From: Hyphomicrobiales bacterium
Lineage (GTDB): Bacteria; Pseudomonadota; Alphaproteobacteria; Rhizobiales; Xanthobacteraceae
Length of the DNA stretch: 64,000 nucleotides
Assembly (NCBI GenBank): GCA_021730985.1
Contig: JAKFYI010000012.1
Location: 1-64,000 of the forward strand
Direction of reading: 5' to 3'
The position numbers and the translations under genes were made by a program. Shown here piece by piece: positions 56,746-64,000 of this stretch. The notes beneath the pieces were generated by a model. It was not told where the DNA came from, did no database searches, and was given only the letters and a program-made list of their open reading frames with translations. Every line of letters begins with the position of its first letter. Position 1 is the stretch's first letter.

Positions 56746-57060
56746 ATGTCGGGCAAGACCATCACACGCGCTGACCTTTGCGAGGCGGTCTACCAAAAGG
56801 TGGGCTTGTCACGCACGGAGTCGGCTGCGCTCGTCGAACTTGTGCTGCAAGAGGTCACCGACTGCCTTGAGCGTGGCGAAACCGTGAAGCTGTCCTCGTT
56901 CGGATCCTTCGTGGTGCGCAAGAAGGGCCAGCGGATCGGCCGCAATCCGAAGACCGGCAAGGAAGTGCCGATCTCGCCCCGTCGCGTGATGGTGTTCAAG
57001 CCTTCGGCGATCTTGAAGCAGCGCATCAACGGCATTGTTGTGCCTGACGAAAAAGAATAG
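56746..57060 (+). CDS. ihfA: Integration host factor alpha subunit
   Basis: 104 residues, HU/IHF fold. [36 protein letters not shown], then [40 protein letters not shown] with the arm containing the DNA-intercalating Pro (GRNPKTG). Bends DNA with IhfB. About 180 bp after fabH, so it probably has its own promoter, though I could not place one confidently. Confidence 0.96.
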   Translation: MSGKTITRADLCEAVYQKVGLSRTESAALVELVLQEVTDCLERGETVKLSSFGSFVVRKKGQRIGRNPKTGKEVPISPRRVMVFKPSAILKQRINGIVVPDEKE

Positions 57061-57114
57061 TTGCCGGCGTCCCGCGTTTTCCGCGTTTCATCAGTCGATC
57101 TGGGAGAAACGGCC

Positions 57115-57654
57115 TTGGACAAGGCGCCTGACGCATTTCGCACCATCAGCGAGGTCGCCGAAGAACTCGACGTGCCGCAGCATGTGCTGCGCTTTTGGGA
57201 GAGCCGTTTCCCGCAGATCAAGCCGATGAAGCGCGCCGGCGGCCGCCGCTACTATCGGCCCGACGACGTCGATCTGCTGCGCGGCATCCGTCACTTGTTG
57301 TACGGCGAGGGCTACACCATCCGCGGCGTGCAGCGCATCCTGCGCGAGCAGGGGCCGAAATTCGTGCAAGCGGTCTGGCAGCCGGGGGCCGCTCAACCGG
57401 CGCCGGAGAGCGAGCCCGTTGAGCCGCAATTGCAGCCACAATCGTTGCCGCCGGACGAGGCGGCCCGCGCGCTGTTCGGCCTGTTGAAGTCGCCCGAGCG
57501 CGAGACCAGTGTTGAACCGGTAACGCAGTCACCACCGGCGTCCGCAGGCGCAGCGATTTCGCGCGACGATGCCAGACGCTTGCAAGCGGCTCTGCACGAA
57601 TTGAGCGAATGCCGCAGGCTGATCGATGAGGCGCTGCGCGACGAGGCGGCCTGA
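57115..57654 (+). CDS. MerR-family regulator
   Basis: 179 residues from TTG 57115, which has GGGAGAA seven bases upstream; the frame is open to 57061 with an unlikely leader. Winged helix [55 protein letters not shown] with [19 protein letters not shown] is the MerR DNA-binding domain. The rest is a Pro/Gln-rich linker and a C-terminal helix, with no metal-binding cysteines, so it is not a metal sensor of the classic type. Directly after ihfA, an arrangement common in alphaproteobacteria. Confidence 0.88.
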   Translation: MDKAPDAFRTISEVAEELDVPQHVLRFWESRFPQIKPMKRAGGRRYYRPDDVDLLRGIRHLLYGEGYTIRGVQRILREQGPKFVQAVWQPGAAQPAPESEPVEPQLQPQSLPPDEAARALFGLLKSPERETSVEPVTQSPPASAGAAISRDDARRLQAALHELSECRRLIDEALRDEAA

Positions 57655-57671
57655 CGTGGGCCGAGGGGGAG

Positions 57672-57749
57672 TGGTCGGAGCGCCGAGATTTGAACTCGGG
57701 ACCCCCAGTCCCCCAGACTGGTGCGCTAACCGGGCTGCGCTACGCTCCG
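57672..57749 (-). tRNA. tRNA-Pro(GGG)
   Basis: Reading the minus strand: acceptor cggagcg (57749-57743) pairs with cgctccg (57682-57676). The D-arm has gcgc stems. The anticodon stem ccagt/actgg encloses loop ctggggg, giving anticodon GGG. The T-arm is ccgag ttcaaat ctcgg. Discriminator A and an encoded CCA end at 57672. Reads CCC and CCU. 78 nt. Confidence 0.96.
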
Positions 57750-57761
57750 ACGTGGGGACGT

Positions 57762-59075
57762 TTACGACGCTGGACTGGGGCGTGCAAGGCCGGAGGAATG
57801 GCCCTGACGCTGGGCTCTTGCGGGAGACGCGCGCAGGACAGCGATCCGCGTTGCCGCGATCAAGCCCCACAGCACGCCCAACAGCAGGAACACATGACGC
57901 CAGTGATCGGTGTCGATGATGAAGCTCTCGAGCATCATGCCGGTGTAGGCGCAGTAAACGGCGATCATGGCCGGCTGCCACGGCGTCGCAACGAGCAAGT
58001 ACCGCAGGCCGAATGTGAGCGTGAGCAGCACCAGCGTTGGGTAGGCGACGCCCGAGAGCCAGCCCCCGGACATGAAGGCGTTGAGGTAGGAGTTGTGCGG
58101 ATCCTCCGGGAATATCTTGCTGAATTGCAGCGGCCCGATGCCGAACGGCACGTCCAATGCGAGCAACGCGCCCAGCGTGTGCCGGCCGAACCGTCCCATC
58201 TGGCCGACGTCATATTCCTGGTTGAGGCTCAATCGTTCCTTGAACAGGTTGGCAACGACATCGACCGAAAGCAGCGCCGACAGCAGCAACGCCATCGCGG
58301 CGATGCCTGCTGTCGCGATCAGCACGATACGCAATCGCTGGTTGGCCGATCGGGTGGTGAGAAACGTGAGCACCAGCATTAAGGCGCCGCTGAACGCGAG
58401 CAATCCCCACGCCGCGCGCGAGAACGACAGCAGAACTCCGACGGTAAACAGCCCGAGCAGGGCGATGCCGCGCACCGCCAGCGCAAGACGGCCGGCCACG
58501 ACCATCTGAAGCGCGAGCATCGCAGGCAAGATCAGGAACGCGCCGAACACATTCGGATCCTTGAACGTGCCGCGCGCGCGATCGTACAGCAGAAATTCGG
58601 ACAGACCGGGCAGCAGGCGGAAATAGGCGATGGTGCCGGCCAGGGCCGCGACCACGCCGGCCGCGACGCAGCCGCGCATCAGGGTGTCGAGCCGCGCCTG
58701 TGTGTTGGTGGTCAGCATTGCCGCGAAAAATACGGACGTCAGCGCCAGATACCAGGACGCCGCCAGCCAGATTAGGATGCTGCTCTGACCAAGCAATTCA
58801 TTGGCTGAAGCGGTGTAGCCGACGTTGATGAGGATGAGCAGGACGATGAACGGCAGCAACGAGGCCTGCAGCGCCAGGCTGCTGAGCGCAAACACCAGCA
58901 TCGCTGCAAGTGAGACGAGTTCGTAGGGACTGGGTTCGATGAAGACGAGGGCGCTCGACAATCCCGTGAGCCAGAGCAGCGCAAGGCGCAGTTTCTCCGC
59001 GCGCGCGGGCCGCTCCCCGGCACGAACGGAAGGCGCAGGCGCCAAATGGCGAGAGTTGGCCGTGCTGGCTTGCAT
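57762..59075 (-). CDS. O-antigen ligase/polymerase-like membrane protein
   Basis: 437 residues from ATG 59075, which overlaps the sugar-transferase stop (TGATG). About 11-12 membrane helices; the large periplasmic loop with RARGTFKDPNVFGAFL and the region LLSFSRAAWGLLAFS and EDPHNSYLNAFMSGGWLSG match the Wzy_C/O-antigen ligase family. It would polymerise or ligate the repeat unit outside the inner membrane. Last gene of the minus-strand EPS operon. Confidence 0.88.
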   Translation of the reverse strand: MQASTANSRHLAPAPSVRAGERPARAEKLRLALLWLTGLSSALVFIEPSPYELVSLAAMLVFALSSLALQASLLPFIVLLILINVGYTASANELLGQSSILIWLAASWYLALTSVFFAAMLTTNTQARLDTLMRGCVAAGVVAALAGTIAYFRLLPGLSEFLLYDRARGTFKDPNVFGAFLILPAMLALQMVVAGRLALAVRGIALLGLFTVGVLLSFSRAAWGLLAFSGALMLVLTFLTTRSANQRLRIVLIATAGIAAMALLLSALLSVDVVANLFKERLSLNQEYDVGQMGRFGRHTLGALLALDVPFGIGPLQFSKIFPEDPHNSYLNAFMSGGWLSGVAYPTLVLLTLTFGLRYLLVATPWQPAMIAVYCAYTGMMLESFIIDTDHWRHVFLLLGVLWGLIAATRIAVLRASPARAQRQGHSSGLARPSPAS

Positions 59076-60610
59076 CAATAGGCATTCTCAGCCTTGAGCA
59101 GTGCAAACGGGGTTCTGCCCAGGATGTAGAGATCGAACAGCACCGACCAGTTCTCGATGTAGTAGAGATCGTGCTCGACGCGGCGCTGGATTTTCTCGTG
59201 GGTGTCGGTCTCGCCGCGCCAGCCGTTGATCTGCGCCCAGCCGGTGATACCCGGCTTGACGCGGTGGCGGGCGAAATAGCCGTCCACCGCTTCGTCGTAG
59301 CGCTGCTCCTCGGCCTTGGCGTTGACCGCGTGAGGCCTCGGACCGACCAGCGAAAGGTTGCCCACGAACACGACGTTGAAGAGCTGCGGCAACTCGTCCA
59401 GGCTGGTCTTGCGGATGAAGCGGCCGACGCGGGTGACACGGGGATCGCCCTTGGTGACGAGCTTCGACGCGGTCGCGTCCGACTTGTCAGTATACATCGA
59501 GCGAAATTTGTAGACCTCGATCAACTCGTTGTTGAAGCCGTAGCGCTTCTGCTTGAACAGCACGGGGCCGCGGCTGTCGAGCTTGATGGCGATCGCGACC
59601 AGCGCCATGACCGGCGACAGCGCGATGAGCGCCAGCGTGCCGACGGTCTTGTCGAACAGCCACTTCATCACGACGTCCCAGTCCGTGATCGGCTGGTCGA
59701 GCACGTCGAGCACCGGGACGTTGCCGAGATAGGAGTACGAGCGCGGCCTGAAGTGAAGCTTGTTCGAATGCGCGGAGAGGCGGATATCGACCGGCAGCAC
59801 CCAGAGCTTCTTCAGCATCTGCAAGATGCGTCCTTCGGCAGAGATCGGCAGCGAGAAGATCACCAGATCGACGCGTGTGCGGCGCGCGAATTCGACCAGA
59901 TCGTTGACCGAGCCGAGTTTTCGCAATCCCGCGACCGATTGTGGCGCCCGATCGTCGCCGCGGTCGTCGAACAGGCCGACCACTCGGATATCGGAGTCGC
60001 GCTGCGCGGCGAGTGCGCAGGCGAGAGCTTCACCCAACGGACCGCCGCCGACAATCGCGGTGCGGCGCGCCAGCCGGCCCTCGCGGGTCCAGCGGCGCAC
60101 CATCAGGAACAAGCCCTTGCGGAAAAGCAGCAGGGTCAAGAGACCGATGACATAGAAGCTGCCCAGCCAGACGCGAGAAAACTGGTCGCCGGCTTTGGCG
60201 AAGAACGAGATCCCGATTACCACCAGGAAAACCACGGACCAGGCGGAAGCGAGCCGAAAGTATTGTTTCTCGTGGCCGCGGAACGCCTGCACCTGGTAAA
60301 TGTCGGCGATCTGGAACGCCAGCAGCGACAGCACGGCCATGCCGGCGATGGCCCCGAGGTAGTGCCACTCGAAGCCTTCGGTCGGGATCACGTAAGCGGC
60401 ATAGATCGCAAGACCGACGAAGCCCACCAGGGCGAATTCGATGATGCGAACGCTGCCCGCCAGCACGATGGGAGAATAGGGCGCGGCAAGGCGCTCGCTT
60501 GCGGCGGCCTCCGCCGGCGCGGACAACTGGCGCGGTTCGGATGTCTGGTCCGCGGCCGGCGAAGGTGCCCCTGCCGCGTTCCGGATGCTGCGCATGTCAA
60601 ATTGGGCCAT
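59075..60610 (-). CDS. Undecaprenyl-phosphate sugar phosphotransferase
   Basis: 511 residues from ATG 60610. N-terminal soluble part, about four or five helices, a Rossmann-like domain ([22 protein letters not shown]), then the C-terminal bacterial sugar-transferase domain. The latter has [34 protein letters not shown] and [20 protein letters not shown]. Of the WcaJ/ExoY class, it puts the first hexose-phosphate (often glucose or galactose) on undecaprenyl phosphate. Same strand as the ligase and the GT4. Confidence 0.92.
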   Translation of the reverse strand: MAQFDMRSIRNAAGAPSPAADQTSEPRQLSAPAEAAASERLAAPYSPIVLAGSVRIIEFALVGFVGLAIYAAYVIPTEGFEWHYLGAIAGMAVLSLLAFQIADIYQVQAFRGHEKQYFRLASAWSVVFLVVIGISFFAKAGDQFSRVWLGSFYVIGLLTLLLFRKGLFLMVRRWTREGRLARRTAIVGGGPLGEALACALAAQRDSDIRVVGLFDDRGDDRAPQSVAGLRKLGSVNDLVEFARRTRVDLVIFSLPISAEGRILQMLKKLWVLPVDIRLSAHSNKLHFRPRSYSYLGNVPVLDVLDQPITDWDVVMKWLFDKTVGTLALIALSPVMALVAIAIKLDSRGPVLFKQKRYGFNNELIEVYKFRSMYTDKSDATASKLVTKGDPRVTRVGRFIRKTSLDELPQLFNVVFVGNLSLVGPRPHAVNAKAEEQRYDEAVDGYFARHRVKPGITGWAQINGWRGETDTHEKIQRRVEHDLYYIENWSVLFDLYILGRTPFALLKAENAY

Positions 60611-60706
60611 GGACGTGCTCGCTGAAGGTGGAGGCACCATCGCCCGACACCTTTGGCTTGATTGGGTCGCCGCGGCGGAAAGTAGTTAAAGAAATTCAAA
60701 AATCCG

Positions 60707-61840
60707 TTAGTGCCATCGATGAAATTTGGCTCTGATGGCCTCGCCATAGGCCGTCAGGATGCCGTCGACCATGGCGTTCTGGGAAAACAGGTCGCGGACA
60801 CGGTCCTGCAACCGGTTGGCGCTGGTTTGGGTCGCCGGGAGATTGTCGAGCGAAGACGCAATGGCAAAAGCAAGCGCCGAAGCATCGCCGGGCGCCACCA
60901 GCGGATGTTGGGGCTCGAATATCTCCGGAATGCCGCCCACTTTGGTGGCGACCATGGGAACGCGGGCGGCGGCGGCCTCTAGCACGATATAGGGCAGCGA
61001 TTCCGCGCGGGAGGCGACGATCAGCAGGTGGCCGAAGCCGAACGCGTGCCGAGCAGGGTGATAGCCGGCGAAGCGAACCGAATTTGTCAGCCCGCGCTGC
61101 GTCACCAAATCACGGAAGGATTGCTCGTCTGGACCTTGGCCGACGATTGTCGCGCTGAGGGGACGGCCCTTTGCTGCGAGCGCGGCGATGGCCTCGATCA
61201 GGACGTCGATGCCTTTGATGTGGCGAAGTTCGCCGATGGCTACGAGGTCGGTGGCATCGGGGCTGGGCTCAACCGGGGTGAATTCACCGGCACCGACGCC
61301 GTTGTGGATGACGCGCACCAGGCTCGAAGGATTTCCGATAGCGGTTTCATAGGTTTGCTGGGCGAACTTACTTTCGAATAACAAGAGATCGGTGCGCCGC
61401 ATAAGGAGGCGTTCGGCGGTCCCATAGATCAGGCCCTGCGGCGTCCAGGGGCCGTAATGCAGCGAGCCGCCATGCGGCGTGTAGGCGCGGATGTCGTTGG
61501 TGGATGCCAGCCGGGCGAAGGCGCCCCCTTTGGCGCCGTGGCCGTGCACGACATCGGGAATGGCCGCCGCGATGACCTTCGTGACATGGCGCACCGCGGC
61601 CAGATCGCCCAAACCGACCTGCCGCTGCATGGGAATGAGGCTTACGCCGAGCTTCAAGCGGCTTCGAATGGTGTCGAGCTTGGCTTGGGCCGGCGAATCC
61701 GGCGCGGGCTCAGCCGCGACAATGCCAACCTGATGGCCGCGCTCTGTCTGGCCCTGGGCAAGATCGAGAACGTGCCGGAACAGCCCGCCAACCGGCGCAC
61801 GCAGCACATGCAGAATTTTGAGGGATGAGCTGTCGGCCAT
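60707..61840 (-). CDS. GT4-family glycosyltransferase
   Basis: 377 residues, GT-B fold. N-terminal LKILHVLRAPVGGLFRHVLDLAQGQTERGHQVGI. C-terminal nucleotide-sugar site VASRAESLPYIVLEAAAARVPMVATKVGGIPEIFEP, with the EX7E-like Glu pair, and an upstream VIHNGVGAGEF. Adds a sugar to the growing undecaprenyl-linked unit in the cytoplasm. First gene of the operon; 96 bp precede the sugar transferase. Confidence 0.9.
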   Translation of the reverse strand: MADSSSLKILHVLRAPVGGLFRHVLDLAQGQTERGHQVGIVAAEPAPDSPAQAKLDTIRSRLKLGVSLIPMQRQVGLGDLAAVRHVTKVIAAAIPDVVHGHGAKGGAFARLASTNDIRAYTPHGGSLHYGPWTPQGLIYGTAERLLMRRTDLLLFESKFAQQTYETAIGNPSSLVRVIHNGVGAGEFTPVEPSPDATDLVAIGELRHIKGIDVLIEAIAALAAKGRPLSATIVGQGPDEQSFRDLVTQRGLTNSVRFAGYHPARHAFGFGHLLIVASRAESLPYIVLEAAAARVPMVATKVGGIPEIFEPQHPLVAPGDASALAFAIASSLDNLPATQTSANRLQDRVRDLFSQNAMVDGILTAYGEAIRAKFHRWH

Positions 61841-62052
61841 CGGCGATCGGGCGTGAGAGGGCTAGGCAGCACGCGGGCATAGGTTAAGCGCGATTAACAC
61901 CCCGCCACGGTTAACAAAGTCTCTCACTCGTTGCGGCTGCGCATTGCGTCGCACCTTAACGGCACGGCAACCATAATCGTTTGAGATGGCCGTCGCGACG
62001 GAATCGTTTGCGCGTGTCACATGCGCGGCGGATTGCGAAGAGGGGTACACGA
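61841..62052. promoter_or_regulatory. Divergent EPS promoter region
   Basis: 212 bp between the GT4 start (minus) and the co-polymerase GTG (plus). AT-enriched around 61890-61985 (ggttaac, ataatcg). It must hold both promoters, but I find no confident -35/-10 pair. Confidence 0.4.
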
Positions 62053-64000
62053 GTGGCAGCGATCTCCGACGGCGAGGCCAACCTTGGCAGCTTGGCCCGC
62101 GCGCTGTGGCGCAACAAACGCTCGATCATCGGGCCGTCGCTGATCGCGGCGGCGGCGGCGTTCATCGCCGTCAACCTGATGACGCCGAAATTCAAGTCGG
62201 AAGCCCGCGTGCTGTTCGAAGGCCGCGAGAACATCTTCCTGCGGCCCGAGGCCGACAAGACGATGATCGACCGCGGCGCGATCGACCAGGAGGCGCTGGC
62301 GAGTCAGGTCCAGCTCGTGCTGTCGCGCGAACTCGCCCGCGAAGTGATCAAGAAGCTCGATCTCGCCGAATTGCCCGAGTTCAACTCCGTGCCGGACGGC
62401 TTCTCGGTGATGACGATCCCGCGGATGCTCGGCTTGGTTCGTGACCCAGGCGCGATGTCGCAGGAGGAGCGGCTGCTCGGCGCGTACTTCGAGCGGCTCA
62501 ACGTCTATGCGGTCGACAAATCCCGCGTCATCGTGATCGAATTCCAATCGGCCGATCCGGATTTCGCCGCGCGCGCGGCCAACACCGTGGCTGAGCGTTA
62601 TCTCGTCATGCAGCAGGTCACCAAGCAGGACCAAGCCCGCTCCGCCGGGCAATGGCTGTCCGGCGAGATCGAAAAGCTTCGCGGCAAGGTGTCCGAGACC
62701 GAGGCCCGGGTTGAGGAGTTCCGCGGCAAGTCGAACATCTTCATGGGGGCTAACAATACGAGCCTGGCAGGCCAGCAGCTCAGCGAGCTCAACAGCCAGG
62801 TCTCGGCGGCGCGCGCGCAAAAGGCCGATGCAGAGACGCGAGCACGCCTGATCCGCGATCAGCTGCGCTCCGGCCAGTCGCTGGAATCCGCCGACGTCAC
62901 CGCCTCCGAGCTGTTGCGGCGGCTCTCCGAGCAACGCGTCACATTGAGGGCGCAACTCGCCGAGCAGTCTTCCACGTTGCTGCCGCAGCATCCGCGCATC
63001 AAGGAATTGCGCGCCCAGATCGGCGATCTGGATCAGCAGATACGCTCCGAAGGCGAGCGGCTGGTGCGTTCGCTGGAGAACGATGCCAAGGTGGCGGGCG
63101 CCAGGGTCGAAACCCTCAACGCTTCGCTCGACCAGCTCAAGCGGCACGCCACGTCGACCAGCGACCAGGACGTGCAATTGCGTGCGCTGGAACGCGAAGC
63201 CAAGTCGCAGCGCGATTTGTTCGAATCCTATCTCGCCAAATTCCGCGAAGCCTCCGCGCGCGACAGCATCGCGGCGGCACCTGCGGATGCTCGCATCATT
63301 TCGCGGGCGGTCGTGTCCAACCTGCCGCATTCGCCAAAGAAGGTTCCCATCGTTCTGATCGCCGCGCTTGGCACGTTCTGCCTGAGCTCCGCCTTCGTCA
63401 TCACCGGCGCATTGCTGGACGGTGAACCGTCCCGGAGCGCGCCCGTCGAATATGACACTGCGCCCGTCATCGTCGATCGCCGTGCAGCGGAACCTCGCGC
63501 GCCGGACGTCCGCAGCCGGGCGACGGATAAGGAACCTCCGCCATTGGTCGAGGCACCCGTTGCCTCTCGGGAAGCGGTTGCACCTGCGGCTGCTCCGGCC
63601 AAGCGGCCGGCCCTGGCACCGGTGGATGAGGCCGCAGCGGTATTGCGGCGCGCCGGCGAGGGCGGACGGCGCGTCGCGGTGATCGGCAGCGCGCGCGATG
63701 TCGGCACCACGCGCACCGCGATCGCGCTTGCTCGCGTTTTGGCCCGGCGGTCGCGCGTCGTGCTGGTCGATCTCGCATTCAATTCGCCCAACATCGACGT
63801 GTTCTCAAACGATCCGTCGGCGCCGGGCATCGCCGACCTGGCACGCGGCGCGGCCTCGTTCAGCGATGTCATCACGCGCGACAAGCACTCGCGCGTCCAT
63901 CTGGTCGCGGCCGGTCATATCGAGGGGGATGCCACGGAGCTTCTGGAGTCCTACGTCCTGCTGTCCGCCGTCGATGCTTTGGGTCAGAGCTACGAGTACC
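62053..64000 (+). CDS. Wzz/ExoP-type polysaccharide co-polymerase, degenerate kinase domain (partial)
   Basis: Open past the window end; 649 codons visible. GTG 62053 has AGAGGGG about 7 nt upstream. Layout: first membrane helix (about 25-45, GPSLIAAAAAFIAVNLM), Wzz-type region, long coiled coil (about 190-400), and second helix (about 430-455, VLIAALGTFCLSSAFVITGALL). A Pro/Ala linker and a P-loop-like ATPase domain follow. The Walker-A site reads IGSARDVGTTRTAIALARVLA, with Thr where the Lys should be. Walker A' reads VVLVDLAFNSPN instead of DxDxR. It likely sets EPS chain length rather than acting as a tyrosine kinase. Divergent from the EPS genes. Confidence 0.85.
   Translation, partial: MAAISDGEANLGSLARALWRNKRSIIGPSLIAAAAAFIAVNLMTPKFKSEARVLFEGRENIFLRPEADKTMIDRGAIDQEALASQVQLVLSRELAREVIKKLDLAELPEFNSVPDGFSVMTIPRMLGLVRDPGAMSQEERLLGAYFERLNVYAVDKSRVIVIEFQSADPDFAARAANTVAERYLVMQQVTKQDQARSAGQWLSGEIEKLRGKVSETEARVEEFRGKSNIFMGANNTSLAGQQLSELNSQVSAARAQKADAETRARLIRDQLRSGQSLESADVTASELLRRLSEQRVTLRAQLAEQSSTLLPQHPRIKELRAQIGDLDQQIRSEGERLVRSLENDAKVAGARVETLNASLDQLKRHATSTSDQDVQLRALEREAKSQRDLFESYLAKFREASARDSIAAAPADARIISRAVVSNLPHSPKKVPIVLIAALGTFCLSSAFVITGALLDGEPSRSAPVEYDTAPVIVDRRAAEPRAPDVRSRATDKEPPPLVEAPVASREAVAPAAAPAKRPALAPVDEAAAVLRRAGEGGRRVAVIGSARDVGTTRTAIALARVLARRSRVVLVDLAFNSPNIDVFSNDPSAPGIADLARGAASFSDVITRDKHSRVHLVAAGHIEGDATELLESYVLLSAVDALGQSYEY

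Noticed and set aside
57672..57749. tRNA-Pro as an integration site for a mobile element
   Set aside because: No integrase, no duplicated 3' tRNA end, and the flanking EPS genes look like native chromosome.
59171..60625. 484-codon plus-strand frame opposite the sugar transferase
   Set aside because: Complementary shadow of a gene with intact sugar-transferase motifs.

Overview
The window is GC-rich DNA from an alphaproteobacterium, most likely a Hyphomicrobiales (Rhizobiales) member near the Bradyrhizobium/Rhodopseudomonas/Pseudolabrys group. The evidence is gene content and order: a Porin_2-type porin end, a bifunctional Rsh, an LdtR/LdtP pair beside glyA, an R. rubrum-like K+-insensitive H+-pyrophosphatase, a CBP3-type cytochrome bc1 chaperone, and promoters with TTGCG-type -35 boxes. 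Almost the whole window is core chromosome. I see no insertion sequence, phage, CRISPR array or integrase.

Layout. 1-1.7 kb: porin 3' end, a strong terminator and a GT87-like membrane glycosyltransferase. 1.8-11.6 kb: hydrolase, Slt-type lytic transglycosylase, dapA, smpB, a DJ-1/VOC/exported protein/peroxiredoxin run, UDGb, an exported beta-propeller and a NYN-domain protein. 11.9-19.5 kb: rpoZ, rsh, then the dense chain pdxJ-acpS-lepB-rnc-era-recO, much of it overlapping. 19.5-22.6 kb: two small exported proteins and parC. 22.7-26.3 kb: a complete SitABCD-type Mn/Fe ABC transporter behind a candidate Mur/Fur box. 26.4-27.8 kb: arginyltransferase and an RDD protein. 27.9-30.9 kb: a lyase/CoA-transferase/TctC operon, divergent from ilvA. 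32.2-38.7 kb: hemB and valine-catabolism genes (isobutyryl-CoA dehydrogenase, 3-hydroxyisobutyryl-CoA hydrolase, 3-hydroxyisobutyrate dehydrogenase), interspersed with a DUF6163-like membrane protein and a second TctC. 38.7-39 kb: a decayed Crp/Fnr fragment. 39.2-47.3 kb: ldtR, ldtP, a DUF6898-like protein and glyA-nrdR-ribD-ribE-ribH-nusB-thiL. 47.3-50.3 kb: an alpha-hydroxy-acid oxidase, an MFS transporter and an exported protein. 50.5-57.7 kb: hppA, bamE, CBP3 chaperone, DUF177, plsX-fabH-ihfA-merR and tRNA-Pro(GGG). 57.8-64 kb: an exopolysaccharide locus with O-antigen ligase, undecaprenyl-phosphate sugar transferase and GT4 on the minus strand. Divergent from these is a Wzz/ExoP-type co-polymerase cut by the window end.

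How they fit together. The central blocks supply riboflavin, PLP, thiamine-PP, haem precursor and C1 units, plus translation, recombination and stringent-response functions. The best candidates for something little described are the citryl-CoA-lyase-like/CoA-transferase/TctC operon (27.9-30.9 kb), the ExoP-like protein whose kinase-like domain lacks its key lysine, and the inverted repeat ahead of ldtR. All functional calls come from reading the sequence and from recalled family motifs; no database search was run.
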